A stretch of DNA of 57,011 nucleotides from Planctomycetota bacterium. GTDB lineage: Bacteria > Planctomycetota > UBA1135 > GCA-002686595. Each line of letters opens with the position of its first letter. The first letter of the stretch is position 1. A program made the translations under genes and the position numbers. The notes under the pieces are model-generated. The model made no database searches. It was not told where the DNA came from and saw nothing but the letters and a program-made list of their open reading frames with translations. The DNA lies in assembly GCA_016795245.1 (NCBI GenBank), contig JAEUIA010000125.1:1-57011 (forward strand). Direction: 5' to 3'. Of this stretch, positions 1 through 9,804 are shown in pieces.

Positions 1-787
1 GCTTCGAATCGGAACGTGGGTTGCGTACACTCTGTCATCGCCGTTGGTCCTCTCGCGTGAGTCGGAACTTCTTTTTCCAACTCCACTTACGCGATGGACC
101 GCGGCGCGTTGACTCAATCGTCGTGAGAAATCCGGGCTAGCAAGATCGGGCCATTCACCACCTTGGCCGCTCCCGAGGACGGCGAATCCGAAGAGCTTGA
201 TCCAGGCACTGCAAAGGGGGAGAGCGGCCCGCCCCCTTGCCGCCTCAATTCCGGCATTCTCCTACCCTTGCACACCTACCCCTCTCCTCGGTTCCGCGCC
301 GCGCCACATCCAATGCCCCCCCCGGCACCCACCCCAAATCAGAGATCCCTCACCCACAACGCTTCCATACCGACACCCGCAGTTTCTTCAACTGAAGCCC
401 GGCTTCGCAGCGTGCGGTACTCCGCGCGCTGCGAAGCCGGGCTCCGCGCTGCGGAGCACGCGTCGAATGCCTTTGCTCGCAGCTCCTTCGCGCGTGTCAT
501 CTCCTTCGCGCGGTGAGAGGGCACCGGAATTGGACATCGATCGATCCGGTCATCTCGCCAGTCCGTATCCAGATGACATCACAGACCGCGAGGCAGCTGA
601 CCAACGCGAAGAAACTGCGAGCAACAGCATTCGACGCGTGCTCCGCAGCGCGCAGCCCGCCTTCCCAGCGCGCGGAGTACCGCGCGCTGTGAAGCCGGGC
701 TTCAGTTGAAGAAACTGCAGGTGTCGGTATGGAAACGTTGCGGGGTGGAACGCGTTGCGCCGGAAGAGTGTGTGACTCGTTGACGAG
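1..787. other. Intergenic region without a convincing gene
   Basis: No reading frame here looks like a protein. The frames that stay open give Arg/Ser/Pro-rich translations with no recognisable motif, as expected for antisense or random frames in GC-rich DNA. The stretch holds a long imperfect inverted repeat (361-736) and a short hairpin over the stop codon of the next gene (772-791). Positions 1-360 show nothing I can name. A gene lying to the left could have its promoter or terminator here. Confidence 0.6.
361..736. repeat. Imperfect inverted repeat, about 130-bp arms
   Basis: Positions 361-490 match the reverse complement of 607-736 with about eleven mismatches in 130 bases, around a 116-base centre. 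Each arm also contains smaller palindromic pieces built on GAAGCCCGGCTTC and GCGCGCGGAGTAC. No open reading frame lies in the centre, so this is a non-coding repeat (MITE-like or REP-cluster-like) rather than an insertion sequence with a transposase. The arms have drifted, unlike the perfect palindromes elsewhere in the window, so it looks older. Confidence 0.75.
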
Positions 788-791
788 TCAC
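772..791 (-). terminator. Short perfect hairpin at the end of the alpha-2-macroglobulin gene
   Basis: GTGACTCGT at 772-780 and ACGAGTCAC at 783-791 pair perfectly around a two-base loop. The right arm covers the stop codon of the macroglobulin gene (788-790). It could help end transcription or protect the 3' end of the message. No T-tract follows on the minus strand, so a classical intrinsic terminator is not demonstrated. Confidence 0.4.
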
Positions 792-3700
792 TCCACCCGA
801 TCCCGCACCGTGAGTTTGATCTCGTCTCCGTTGCAGCGCAGCTCCGGCACGTACATCGCATAGCCCATCGTCGGCAGCGCGCTGAAACGACCCGGAACTT
901 CCGCACGCAGTTCGTAGCGGACTTCCCAGATGCCCTGACCCAGGCGATCGATGAAGAGCGCGACGTAGCGTTCACGCAATTCCTGGTGGAGCCCGCGTTG
1001 GCGTCCGGTGAAACGCGCGGGATCACGATCGTCAGGCGCATTCGCCAGAGCCTGCGCGTTGCCGAAGCGCCGCGCCACCTCGCCCGACTTGATCTCGCGC
1101 GCCGTGCTCCGTTCGCCGCTCCTCACCGCGACTGCTTCTAGCCCCGCCGGCTTCAAATCCTCGAACATGAGGTACTCGAAATCGTTCTTGGTCTCGATCG
1201 TCAGCACGACTTCGACGCGCTCTCCGGTCACGACCTCGCCCCCGTCCTCGAGCGGCACACGGTCGTACACGACACCCGCCAGCAAGGTCGAGCGCGGCAC
1301 CATCTTCCAATACTGCCGCTTCACGAACATGTCGCTGCCGCGCGCCGTGATCTTGTCCTCCCGGCTGAAGAACACCGCCCGCGCCGCCAGGTACAAGGGC
1401 CCCTTGCCCGACAGTCGCTTGAGTCGCACTTCGTTGCGACCGTCGACGACCTTGTCGGAGGGAATCACGAAGCGCGCAGGTGCAGTGAGCATGTCGCTCG
1501 CCTTGAGGCGCTGCGTGACGATGTGCACGCCGTTCACCACGAGTTCGTACTCGACGTCGCGCGCGAGTTCGCCGGTTGCATTCAAGAACGCGTCCAAGGC
1601 GAGGATCGAGAATGTGGTGTCGCGCGTGTTGCTCCACTGCGCGCCGCGCCGATTCTGCACGAGCCAGTTCGAGGCCTGGGCCACCAGCGTGTTCTCGGGA
1701 TCGATCGTCGCGAGCGCGCGCAGGGCGAACGCCGTCGATTCGATCGCGCCGTCCTGCCAACGCCACCAGCCGCGGTCCGAACCCCAGTGCACGGTGCCCA
1801 AGGCCTGCGCGTGACCGATCTGGCCCGCCGCGCCGATCTTCGATTGATCGGGATGCGCGTCGATGACAGCCCCATTTGCGAGGTTCTGGCACAAGAGCCG
1901 CGCTTCGTCGGACTTCTTCAAGCCGTGCGCGGCCAGTGCGAAGAGCGCCTTGCCGTACGCGCGCAGCGAGTTCTTCTGTTCCCACAGCTTCGCGAAAGCG
2001 ACCTGCGTGCGTTCGTCGTCCGCACCGCGGCCGCTCGCGGCCAGGGCGTGCAACATCCATGCGGCCAGATCCGGATCGCGCTCGGCTTCGACGATCTCGA
2101 GCGACAGGTAGGACGCGCCGCGCTCGAGCACGTCGAGCTTGATGTCGAGTCCCGCATCGCGCGCGAGCGACAAGCCCCACACGACGTAGGCGCTCATCCA
2201 CTTATCGCTGTCGCCGTCCTTCCACCAACCCCAACCGCCGTCGGAGTGCTGGAAGTCGTACAGCCGCTCGAGCGCGAGGCGCGTGACCTCATCGAGCTGC
2301 GTCAACGCCTTCTTGCCGCCCGGGTGCGTCTTGCCCGCCGTTTCCGGTTCGATTCCGCCGAAGACGCGTTGCATGGCGTCCTCGGGCGACAAGCCGCGCG
2401 AGCGCAGCGTGTGCGCGACGATCGCCGCCGGCAGGAAGCGCGACATCGTCTGTTCCGTGCAACCGTACGGGTACTCGACGAGGTAAGGCAACGCGTCGAG
2501 CATGGTGACCGCGATGCTGGGCGCCACGTCGACCGTGAAGCGCGTCGTCTCGCGCGTGCGCTGCGCCGGGATCTCGAGCGTGGCGATCAGTTCGGCATCG
2601 GTCAGCTTGAGCGTGCGCGCGACCTGCACTTCGATGCCGTGGTCCTGCACCATGTAGGTGCGCGTCATCGCATCGGAATCGTCTGCGCTCTTCGCGCGCA
2701 GCGTGATGCGCACGTCGCCCGCCTTGACCGCGCGTGTCGTCCAATCGAGGCGCAGTTCGCCTTGAGCCGGGATCGAGATCGAGCGCGGCGCGGTGTTCGG
2801 GCATTCCAGTCCGCCCTCGATCACCATGTCGACCGTGGCCGTGATCGCCGCGTCCGTGCGATTGCCGATCACGCCGGAGACGACCGTCTCGTCACCGACC
2901 GTGAAGAAGCGCGGCGCCTGCAAGCGCGCGACGAGCGGCTTTTGAGCGCGGATCGTGGTCGCTGCGGTGCCCACTTGGGTCCCGGCATCGATGACACGCG
3001 CCGAAGCCTTCCAACGCGTGAGCGAATCGGGGTACTGGACCTCGACCCGCGCGCGTCCGTCCGCCCCCGTCTTCAAGGTCGGGTTCCAGAGCGCGGTCTC
3101 GCGGAAATCGGAACGCACGGTGATCTCGCCCATGTCCCCCGCCGGACCTGCGTCTTGCCGCTCCTTGGCATTGCCCGCGACCAGCTTGTTGCCCGGGAAG
3201 AAGCCGTCCGAGGCATCGGCCTCCATGGCCGACATGGCTGCCGGCGGCATGTTCGACTTGCTCATCCGGCGCAGACTCCTGCCGGTTCCGGCTTCATCCT
3301 TGAACCTGCCGCCGTACCCGACCGCGCCTAGGGATTCCTCCGCCACGCGCGGCCCGTCGTACCGCCACTCGTTGCCTTCGCGCTCGGTGCGCACGTGTCG
3401 TTCGTCGATCACGCCGCCCTTTTCGTCGAGCACGAACTTGCGGTAGGCGCGCTGGTCGAAGGTCGAATGCGTCTGTACGCGGTACGGCTTCTTCTCGCCG
3501 TAGAAATACTGCCGCACGTCGCCGGCGTAGTCGCCTTGGATCGACGCCACGGCTTCGTCGACGAGCGCGAGCGCGACTTCGGCCTCCACCGGCTCGCCCT
3601 TGTGATTCTTGATCTCGAGATCGAGCACGGCCTTCGAACCCGGACGGACAGGATCGCGGTCGCTCTTCACGACGACGTCGAGGAACTGTTCCGTCGGCGG

Positions 3701-6700
3701 CACGACGACTTCCTGCGTGGCAGATAGCCGCTGTCCGTCCTGACTGCTGGAGGCCGTGATCCACACGTTCGGAACGTGATCTTGCGTGATGTCGAGCAGC
3801 ACGAGTTTGGCGGTGCCGAGAACCTGCACGACCTGGTAGCTGTGCAGCTTCTGTCCTTCGAGCGTGACGAGCACGTAGCGATTCGAGGCCGCAGTCGTGA
3901 TCATGACGGGCGCTTTTTCGCCGGCTTTGAACGTGTCTTTGTCCGCGACGATCTCGAGACCTTGGGATTGGAACCCGAGTTCGCGCGTGTCCTCATCGAC
4001 ACAAAAGGTCCACGTCTCGCCTTCGACCGGCCGACCGCGTGCATCCTTGCTGGTCCAGCGGGCGCGGTAGTAGCCCGATCTCTGAGGCATGAACGTGAAC
4101 GAGCCTTTGCCGTCAGGTCCCAGTTTCACCGCGGATTGCGCCACTTCCTCGCCGACGTAGCCCGCGCTCTTCCAACGCCACGGCCGCTCACGCGGTCCGG
4201 TGGTCGGCGGAAACGGCACGCCGTGCCGGCGCAGTGCATCGAGCGCGCCGCCGCTGACCTCGTTGCCGGCCGGGTCAATCCAGACTTCGACCCAACGTTC
4301 GCGTGTGACGCGCACGGTGCCTTGAGCCGCGACCGGATTGGAGTTGGCGTCTTGGGCTTCGACCGCGATTTCGACCTTGTCGCCCGGTCGCTGCAAATTG
4401 CGCGGCGTGGTCAAGCGCACGTCGTACTCGCGGCGCGTGACGCGCACGCTGCCGCTGCCTGAGATCTCGCGCCGTGAAGCGTCGGTCACGCGGGCTTCGA
4501 TGGTGAACTCGAAGTCTTGCTGCAGATCGCGCGGCGTGTCGAACGTGACGCGCACGCGACCTTGTGCGTCGGTCTTGAATTTCTCCTGCTTGATGACCTG
4601 TCCGCCGCCCCAGCGGTGATTCCAGTGCTGGTTGTCCTGGTCCTCGTAGAACCAGGGATAGTCGCGCACCGTGGACCACTGTCGCCAGTAGCTGTTCTGC
4701 TTCACGACGATCTCGACGTCGGCATCGGCGACGGGACCGCCGGAATAGAACGCAGCCGTGACGTCGACTTCGACCTTGTCACCGACGATGTAACGCTTGG
4801 GCTTCCCGTCGTCGGTTGCAGGTCTGACGCTGACCTCGTACTCCGGCAACTTGTACTCCTCCAGGCGGAAGAGCGTCGCGTTGGCGACGTGTTGATCCTT
4901 GTGCTTGAACGTCACGCGGTACTCGCCCAGCGGAGCCTTGTCGTCCGGCGCGAACACACCGAACGCCGAGCCGAAGTCCGAGAGCTTCGCCTTCCCCTTC
5001 TGGAAGCTGGATCCGCGCGGATCGAACACTTCGTACTCGAGTTCTGCGCCCTTCGGCGTCGTCCACGCCCCGCCGTCGCTCGTGCGTGCGATCAACTTCC
5101 ACTGCACCTCGTCGTTCGGCTTGTAGGTCGAACGGTCGGTCATCGCGTAGATGCGCCACACACCGCTCGGAGTCGTGTTGTCCGAGGATCCGCCGGCTGC
5201 GAAGGCCTGCTTGTCTTCCGCTCGCGCGGCGACGAACAGTTCGTGGCTCGTGCCTCTCGCAATCTGGAACAACGCCGTGCCGTCCTGACCCGAGGACTTT
5301 TCGAAGCGACGCCAGGTCCACGTGCCCCCGCTGTAGCTGCGCGCGAACAGCACGACCTTGGCGCCTGCGACCGGCTCGGACGTCAGTGCGTCGGAAACCC
5401 ACGCGAGTACCGTGTCGCCGACAGCCTTCATCAAGACGGACGTGCGCGAAACGAGCAAGATCTCTCTCGCGCGCGCGTCGCCGGCGCGTGCCTCCAAGAG
5501 ATAGGCCCCGGGAGGCAGCGCGGGGTCGAGGCGCAGTTCGGCTTGTCCGGGCACGTGCTTGCCGTCGTCCTTGGTGTCGTGCGTAAGGCGCAGCCGCGGC
5601 TCCAAGGTCGACGTGTCGATCGAATCGACCCAAGTGTTCCGGCCGCGATCCTTGCCGGAAAGATCGACGTGGGCCGTGAAGTCGCACGGAAACACGGTGA
5701 TCTCGACCTTGGGTGCGTTGCGCCACGAAAGCGAATAGCCGATCTCCGAGCCGGGCAGAAAAATGCCGCCGACACCGAGTCCGACTTCGGTGCGCAGGAT
5801 GCGGCGGATGCCGTCGCGCGCCTCGTCCCACCACGCGCTGTCGCCCTTCTTGTACTCGGATTGAAGCTGACGATAGAGCGTCAGCGCTGCAACGTAATCC
5901 GGAGCACTCGTCCAGGAACCGTCTTCGGCCACCTTCGGCTCGCCTTGTTGTTCCAAGGCCTGCGCGAGGCGGAACAGTGCATCGTCATGAAAACGCGTAC
6001 CGCGCCCGCGCGCGACGACGCTCGTGAGCGCTTCGAACATGCGGGCGCGGGAATCGTAGTCCCCGCGGTGGCGCAGCACGGTCCCGAGCAGGAACTCGGC
6101 CTGTGCCTTGTCGTTCGCGCTCTCCGCGATCTTGACGGCGTTCTGCGCGACGTCCACCGGCACCTGTCCGTACCACCAACCGCTGTCTCCCTTGCCGCCG
6201 TCGGGCCAGCCCATGCGAAAGGTGATGTCCAGGTAGCGCCGTCGCGCGGTCTCCACGTCGCGCGCACCGGCCCACCACTGAAGCGCGTTTTGGTAGTGCG
6301 GGAAGGCCGAGCCGTAGTCACGCCCGTTGCGGCGTTGCCAACTCCAATCGCCCAGCGACTCCTCGATGAGCGCCCAGGTGCGATCGCGCTCCTCGAGTCG
6401 CACCAGCCGTCGCTGCATCTCCTCGAGACCCTTGCGGCCCTCGTCGAGTTCGGTGCTGTCGGCGTTTTGCGCGCCGGCTGCCGCGCGCCAGCGCGTGTCG
6501 TTCAACCTGAACTCGAGCCAGCGCTGATCCTCCGGCGCGAGCCGTTGCGCATCGATCGTCGTGTACGCGCGCCGCGCGAGTTCGAACGAGCCCTGCGCGT
6601 AGAGCCCCTCGGCGCGCGCCTTGGTGGCCATCCAGTCCGGGGTTTGTGCCGCTCCGAGTGCGGCGATGAGTGCGGGCAGAACGAAGAGTGCGAACGGGAG

Positions 6701-6706
6701 CTTCAT
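788..6706 (-). CDS. Secreted alpha-2-macroglobulin family protein with intact thioester motif
   Basis: A 1972-residue bacterial alpha-2-macroglobulin (protease trap). Family members bait proteases and bind them covalently through an internal Cys-Gln thioester. The thioester motif YGCTEQ is present, with its Cys at about residue 1416, followed by the helical thioester domain rich in WGWW and DGGW motifs. The segment before it (ETALWNPTL...PDSLTRWK) is the typical A2M domain. The first 350 or so residues after the signal peptide look helical and TPR-like, then come beta-rich macroglobulin domains. I chose ATG 6706 (MKLPFALFVLPALIAALGAA) because it begins a signal peptide and GAAGG lies 10 bases upstream; ATG 6715 is possible, and the frame stays open further upstream without coding character. 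There is no lipobox Cys, so unlike the E. coli YfhM lipoprotein it is probably released or periplasmic. No pbpC partner gene is adjacent. Confidence 0.93.
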   Translation of the reverse strand: MKLPFALFVLPALIAALGAAQTPDWMATKARAEGLYAQGSFELARRAYTTIDAQRLAPEDQRWLEFRLNDTRWRAAAGAQNADSTELDEGRKGLEEMQRRLVRLEERDRTWALIEESLGDWSWQRRNGRDYGSAFPHYQNALQWWAGARDVETARRRYLDITFRMGWPDGGKGDSGWWYGQVPVDVAQNAVKIAESANDKAQAEFLLGTVLRHRGDYDSRARMFEALTSVVARGRGTRFHDDALFRLAQALEQQGEPKVAEDGSWTSAPDYVAALTLYRQLQSEYKKGDSAWWDEARDGIRRILRTEVGLGVGGIFLPGSEIGYSLSWRNAPKVEITVFPCDFTAHVDLSGKDRGRNTWVDSIDTSTLEPRLRLTHDTKDDGKHVPGQAELRLDPALPPGAYLLEARAGDARAREILLVSRTSVLMKAVGDTVLAWVSDALTSEPVAGAKVVLFARSYSGGTWTWRRFEKSSGQDGTALFQIARGTSHELFVAARAEDKQAFAAGGSSDNTTPSGVWRIYAMTDRSTYKPNDEVQWKLIARTSDGGAWTTPKGAELEYEVFDPRGSSFQKGKAKLSDFGSAFGVFAPDDKAPLGEYRVTFKHKDQHVANATLFRLEEYKLPEYEVSVRPATDDGKPKRYIVGDKVEVDVTAAFYSGGPVADADVEIVVKQNSYWRQWSTVRDYPWFYEDQDNQHWNHRWGGGQVIKQEKFKTDAQGRVRVTFDTPRDLQQDFEFTIEARVTDASRREISGSGSVRVTRREYDVRLTTPRNLQRPGDKVEIAVEAQDANSNPVAAQGTVRVTRERWVEVWIDPAGNEVSGGALDALRRHGVPFPPTTGPRERPWRWKSAGYVGEEVAQSAVKLGPDGKGSFTFMPQRSGYYRARWTSKDARGRPVEGETWTFCVDEDTRELGFQSQGLEIVADKDTFKAGEKAPVMITTAASNRYVLVTLEGQKLHSYQVVQVLGTAKLVLLDITQDHVPNVWITASSSQDGQRLSATQEVVVPPTEQFLDVVVKSDRDPVRPGSKAVLDLEIKNHKGEPVEAEVALALVDEAVASIQGDYAGDVRQYFYGEKKPYRVQTHSTFDQRAYRKFVLDEKGGVIDERHVRTEREGNEWRYDGPRVAEESLGAVGYGGRFKDEAGTGRSLRRMSKSNMPPAAMSAMEADASDGFFPGNKLVAGNAKERQDAGPAGDMGEITVRSDFRETALWNPTLKTGADGRARVEVQYPDSLTRWKASARVIDAGTQVGTAATTIRAQKPLVARLQAPRFFTVGDETVVSGVIGNRTDAAITATVDMVIEGGLECPNTAPRSISIPAQGELRLDWTTRAVKAGDVRITLRAKSADDSDAMTRTYMVQDHGIEVQVARTLKLTDAELIATLEIPAQRTRETTRFTVDVAPSIAVTMLDALPYLVEYPYGCTEQTMSRFLPAAIVAHTLRSRGLSPEDAMQRVFGGIEPETAGKTHPGGKKALTQLDEVTRLALERLYDFQHSDGGWGWWKDGDSDKWMSAYVVWGLSLARDAGLDIKLDVLERGASYLSLEIVEAERDPDLAAWMLHALAASGRGADDERTQVAFAKLWEQKNSLRAYGKALFALAAHGLKKSDEARLLCQNLANGAVIDAHPDQSKIGAAGQIGHAQALGTVHWGSDRGWWRWQDGAIESTAFALRALATIDPENTLVAQASNWLVQNRRGAQWSNTRDTTFSILALDAFLNATGELARDVEYELVVNGVHIVTQRLKASDMLTAPARFVIPSDKVVDGRNEVRLKRLSGKGPLYLAARAVFFSREDKITARGSDMFVKRQYWKMVPRSTLLAGVVYDRVPLEDGGEVVTGERVEVVLTIETKNDFEYLMFEDLKPAGLEAVAVRSGERSTAREIKSGEVARRFGNAQALANAPDDRDPARFTGRQRGLHQELRERYVALFIDRLGQGIWEVRYELRAEVPGRFSALPTMGYAMYVPELRCNGDEIKLTVRDRVE

Positions 6707-6774
6707 GATGGCCATACCTTCAGATGTCAACGGCGTCGGTTGCAAGAATGTCGCCGTGGGCCCCGATCTTGGCA

Positions 6775-7620
6775 TCATTCCAGCTGTGTTTCGACCTTGC
6801 GCAAGAGCTCGCGAATCGTCGTCGGCGCGTGGCCGGCGAAGTGGTTGTTGGCGTAGGCAAATGTTTCCGACACTCGCGGCGCCGCCTGCGCCAGCCACTC
6901 GGCCCAGCGATCGATGCGCGGCGATTGATCGATGACGACCTTGTCGAAGGTTTCCGTCGCCGCTTCGACCGCACGCCGATCGCCGATGAGGCGTGCGTAG
7001 ACGAAGTCCGCCGTGAACGGATCCAATCCGCGCTTGAGGTCGAGCGGATGCGGCATGTACGGCAGATCGACCGCGACCCACGCGACGCGGTGCGAGCGCA
7101 GGCAATCGAACAGCGCGGTATCGAGCCAGTTCTTGTTGCGGATCTCGACGCCGTAGCGAAAGTCCGGCGGCAGCGCGGCCAGGAACGGATCGAGGCGCTC
7201 CAGGAACTCCGCCAGGCTCGCGAACGCTTCACGGTTGAAGTACGGAAACTGCATCACCAACGGTCCGGCGCGCTCCCCCAGTTCGCCCATGGCGCTCAAG
7301 AAGCGTTCGGTGTCCGCACGCGTGTGCTCCGACACCAGCACGCGCTCACCGTCGGGACGCGGCCCCTGGCCGCAGTGCACGATGCTGCTCGGGAATTTGG
7401 CCGAGAGTTTGAACCCCTCGGGCGTCTTGTTGCGCCAGCCGCGCACGAGCGTGGCGGTCGGCACGCGGTAGTAGGTCGTGTCGGCCTCGACCGTCGTGAA
7501 TTGCGTCGCGTAGTAGGTGAGGTAATCGCCGGACTTCGTTCCGGCCGGATAGAACACTCCGTTCCAGGACTTCTCCGACCAGGAGGAAGTTCCGAAACGG
7601 AGGTTGGTGCGCGCGCTCAT
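6775..7620 (-). CDS. DUF72 (YecE-like) family protein
   Basis: A 281-residue protein of the DUF72/YecE family, a TIM-barrel fold of unknown biochemical role. The opening FGTSSWSEKSWNGVFYP and the early TTVEADTTYYRVP are the family's characteristic beta-strand motifs (GTSGW..W.G.FYP and F.TVE.N.TFY). Later FRYGVEIRNKNWL matches the conserved R-Y-x-E-x-R-x-x-W segment, and FAYANNHFAGHAP matches the family's Y-x-NNH-x-G-x-AP ending. ATG 7620 (MSARTNLRFG) is chosen because homology begins directly after it; the in-frame extension upstream is Arg-rich and non-coding in character. It is cytoplasmic by appearance. It sits 68 bases upstream of the macroglobulin gene and 25 bases downstream of the GH127-like gene, so co-transcription is possible, but I see no functional link. 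Confidence 0.9.
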   Translation of the reverse strand: MSARTNLRFGTSSWSEKSWNGVFYPAGTKSGDYLTYYATQFTTVEADTTYYRVPTATLVRGWRNKTPEGFKLSAKFPSSIVHCGQGPRPDGERVLVSEHTRADTERFLSAMGELGERAGPLVMQFPYFNREAFASLAEFLERLDPFLAALPPDFRYGVEIRNKNWLDTALFDCLRSHRVAWVAVDLPYMPHPLDLKRGLDPFTADFVYARLIGDRRAVEAATETFDKVVIDQSPRIDRWAEWLAQAAPRVSETFAYANNHFAGHAPTTIRELLRKVETQLE

Positions 7621-7645
7621 GCGTTGCGTTCGAGCGCGAAGAAGC

Positions 7646-9643
7646 TCAGCGCGGCGGCGTGCCGGACACGTTGGCCAGGCCGGGTGTCTCGGGCACCCAC
7701 ACGGCAAAGGGAGACTGTCCGCGATTGCCCAACTGGTAGTAGGGCACGAACAGGATCTGCGCCGGACGCGTCGTCGGCGCGCCGTCGGCTCCAGGGATGA
7801 CGTTGACACCATCGCGGCAGCGGAAGGCGCGCATGCGGCCCAGCGTCTTGTCCGCATGGTCGATGGCTTCCAGGCGCACCGTGGGCTTCAAGACGAGCGA
7901 ACCGGCGGCACCTTTGTTGTCGACGCCTTCGATGGCGTAGACGAGCGAGCCGCGACGCACGACGACGCGCCCCTTGTCCGCAGTGTTCTCGGCGGGTGCG
8001 TACTCACGGCGAATCGGACCGACGAGGTTGATCTTGCAGCCGTCCATCGGATCGTAGCGGCGATCGTAGATCTCCCATCCGGCGTAGGTCCCCGGGTAGC
8101 GGGTGGCGTGTTCCTGCTCCTTCAGGTTGTGCATGTAGTACACCTCCTTGCACCACTCCGGACGGCGGAATTTGAGCGCGAACGTGACCTGCTTGTCGGC
8201 CTGCACGGCGATCTCGACCAGGCCGCTGAACGGGTAGGCGGTCGACATCTTGATGAACACGTTCACGTCGCCGATCTTGAACCTGGCCTCGCAGGGCACG
8301 TACTGGGAGACGTAGATCGTGTTGCCCGACGTGGCGAATACGAGCCCGGGCACCGACGCGATGGTCCGTGCGACGTCCAGCGAGCACTCCTGTCCGGCGG
8401 TGCGCGCGAAGCCCGTATTCGATGCCAGACTCTCGGTGCAGGCGAAGGCGTCGCCCTTGTTCGACGCTGCCGCGAGGATGGCATTGTGCAGTGTGCGATC
8501 GACGACGTCGGCGTACTTGGCGTCGCCCGTTGCGAGCAACATCGCGTGACTCCACTCCAACAGCCCGACCGCACCGGCCGTGCTGGGCGCCGCGTTCGCA
8601 CTCGCGAGGTCGTAGGGTGCGACGATGCCGTCGGGCGCATTCGCATTGCCGAAGCCGCCGGTGACGTACATCTTCGTCGTCACGGCATCGGTCCAGATCG
8701 CATCCAACGGCACTTGACGCGACAGGTCGTCGAGCGCGCGCCCCACGGCGGATGCGCCGGCGTAGAACGCGGCGCCGCGCGCGGCGTCGCCCAGAAACTG
8801 CGTCTCTTCCGCGACGGGCTTCGTGTCTTGAGCGATGCGTCCGTGGCTCTTGCGGCCTTCGACACGACCGCGCTGGTCGACGAAGAACTGTGCGAGGGCG
8901 AGGTAGCGCGCTTCACCCGTCGCTTCGAACAGGCGACTCAAAGCGCCCTCGATACCGGGATGTGCGGGCGGATCGGTGCGCTTGCCGGGCCCGAAGACCT
9001 TGTCGATGTGATCGGCGAACTTGCGCGCGACCTCCATCAACTTGCTCTTCTTCGTGGCGTGCTGGTACACGACAGCCGCGTCGATCAGACGTCCGGCGCA
9101 GTACAGTTCGCGCCCTGCCGCGGCGTCGGTCCAGGCCTTGTCCGCCCCCGCGAGTTGGAAATGCGTGTTCAAGTAGCCGTCCGCGCGTTGAGCAGCGGCG
9201 ATCGTCGCCACCAGCGCATCGACGCGCGCTTCCAAGGCCGGATCGGGCTTCGTGGTCAAGACGTGCGCAGCTGCCTCGAGCGCGGAGTACACGAGCGCGT
9301 CGCTGTCGATCGGACCGCGCCGCTCGCCCTTCTCCTTGCCGGCCGCGAGCACGAAGTTGTTCACGTATCCGCTCGTCTCGCACCACGTGAGGTTGGCGGG
9401 GATGGTGACCGTGCGCACCATCTCGTAGCACTGACTGATCAGGCCTTCGGTGAGGCGGACCTGATCGCCCGGCACCGGCGTCAGGCGCACGGGGACGTTG
9501 GGCACTTGCGGAGGCGCGTCGACCGGACCGTGATTGTGTCCGGTGTGGTCGGTGTGGTCGATTTCCTGGGCGAAGAGCGGCGCGACGAGTGCGCTGGAAG
9601 CGAGGGCCAGGACGGCGAGTGTGTGGTGCTTGAGGCTCGACAT
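7646..9643 (-). CDS. Exported GH127-like protein (DUF1680) with altered active site
   Basis: A 665-residue exported protein with the (alpha/alpha)6-barrel fold of glycoside hydrolase family 127 (beta-L-arabinofuranosidase, DUF1680). The signal peptide is MSSLKHHTLAVLALASSALV...AQ, followed by a His-rich stretch (HTDHTGHNH). Family landmarks are clear: LAAGKEKGERRGPIDSDALVY, RADGYLNTHFQ, the ELYCAGRLIDAAV helix, TGDAKYADVVDRTLHNAIL, and the C-terminal beta-sandwich (FKIGDVNVFIKMSTAYPF). However, the Glu-x-Cys zinc-binding segment reads S354-T-A356, and the position of the catalytic Cys pair reads E419-C420. Three of the Cys/Glu positions that build the Zn-thiolate centre in characterised GH127 enzymes therefore seem to be missing, so hydrolase activity is doubtful. 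ATG 9643 begins the signal peptide; upstream in-frame sequence is not coding-like. Confidence 0.88.
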   Translation of the reverse strand: MSSLKHHTLAVLALASSALVAPLFAQEIDHTDHTGHNHGPVDAPPQVPNVPVRLTPVPGDQVRLTEGLISQCYEMVRTVTIPANLTWCETSGYVNNFVLAAGKEKGERRGPIDSDALVYSALEAAAHVLTTKPDPALEARVDALVATIAAAQRADGYLNTHFQLAGADKAWTDAAAGRELYCAGRLIDAAVVYQHATKKSKLMEVARKFADHIDKVFGPGKRTDPPAHPGIEGALSRLFEATGEARYLALAQFFVDQRGRVEGRKSHGRIAQDTKPVAEETQFLGDAARGAAFYAGASAVGRALDDLSRQVPLDAIWTDAVTTKMYVTGGFGNANAPDGIVAPYDLASANAAPSTAGAVGLLEWSHAMLLATGDAKYADVVDRTLHNAILAAASNKGDAFACTESLASNTGFARTAGQECSLDVARTIASVPGLVFATSGNTIYVSQYVPCEARFKIGDVNVFIKMSTAYPFSGLVEIAVQADKQVTFALKFRRPEWCKEVYYMHNLKEQEHATRYPGTYAGWEIYDRRYDPMDGCKINLVGPIRREYAPAENTADKGRVVVRRGSLVYAIEGVDNKGAAGSLVLKPTVRLEAIDHADKTLGRMRAFRCRDGVNVIPGADGAPTTRPAQILFVPYYQLGNRGQSPFAVWVPETPGLANVSGTPPR

Positions 9644-9804
9644 GGGGTGGGTCACCGGGGAGGGACGGACTCGATGGGATGCCCGGACGGGTGGGCCGGA
9701 TGAACGGGGCGAACAGTCTAACCCGTTCTGCGGCCTACGTCGCCACCGCCGGAGTTGCGAGTCCGGATCCGCTCTAAATCCGCGCGCGAAGCAAGCGCCT
9801 GAAT

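Noticed and set aside
4517..6856. 779-codon plus-strand open frame opposite the macroglobulin gene
   Set aside because: Arg/Ala/Leu-rich antisense shadow in GC-rich DNA with no motif; the minus strand has full A2M homology.
7604..9703. 699-codon plus-strand open frame opposite the GH127-like gene
   Set aside because: Composition and lack of motifs match a shadow frame; the opposite strand shows a signal peptide and GH127 landmarks.
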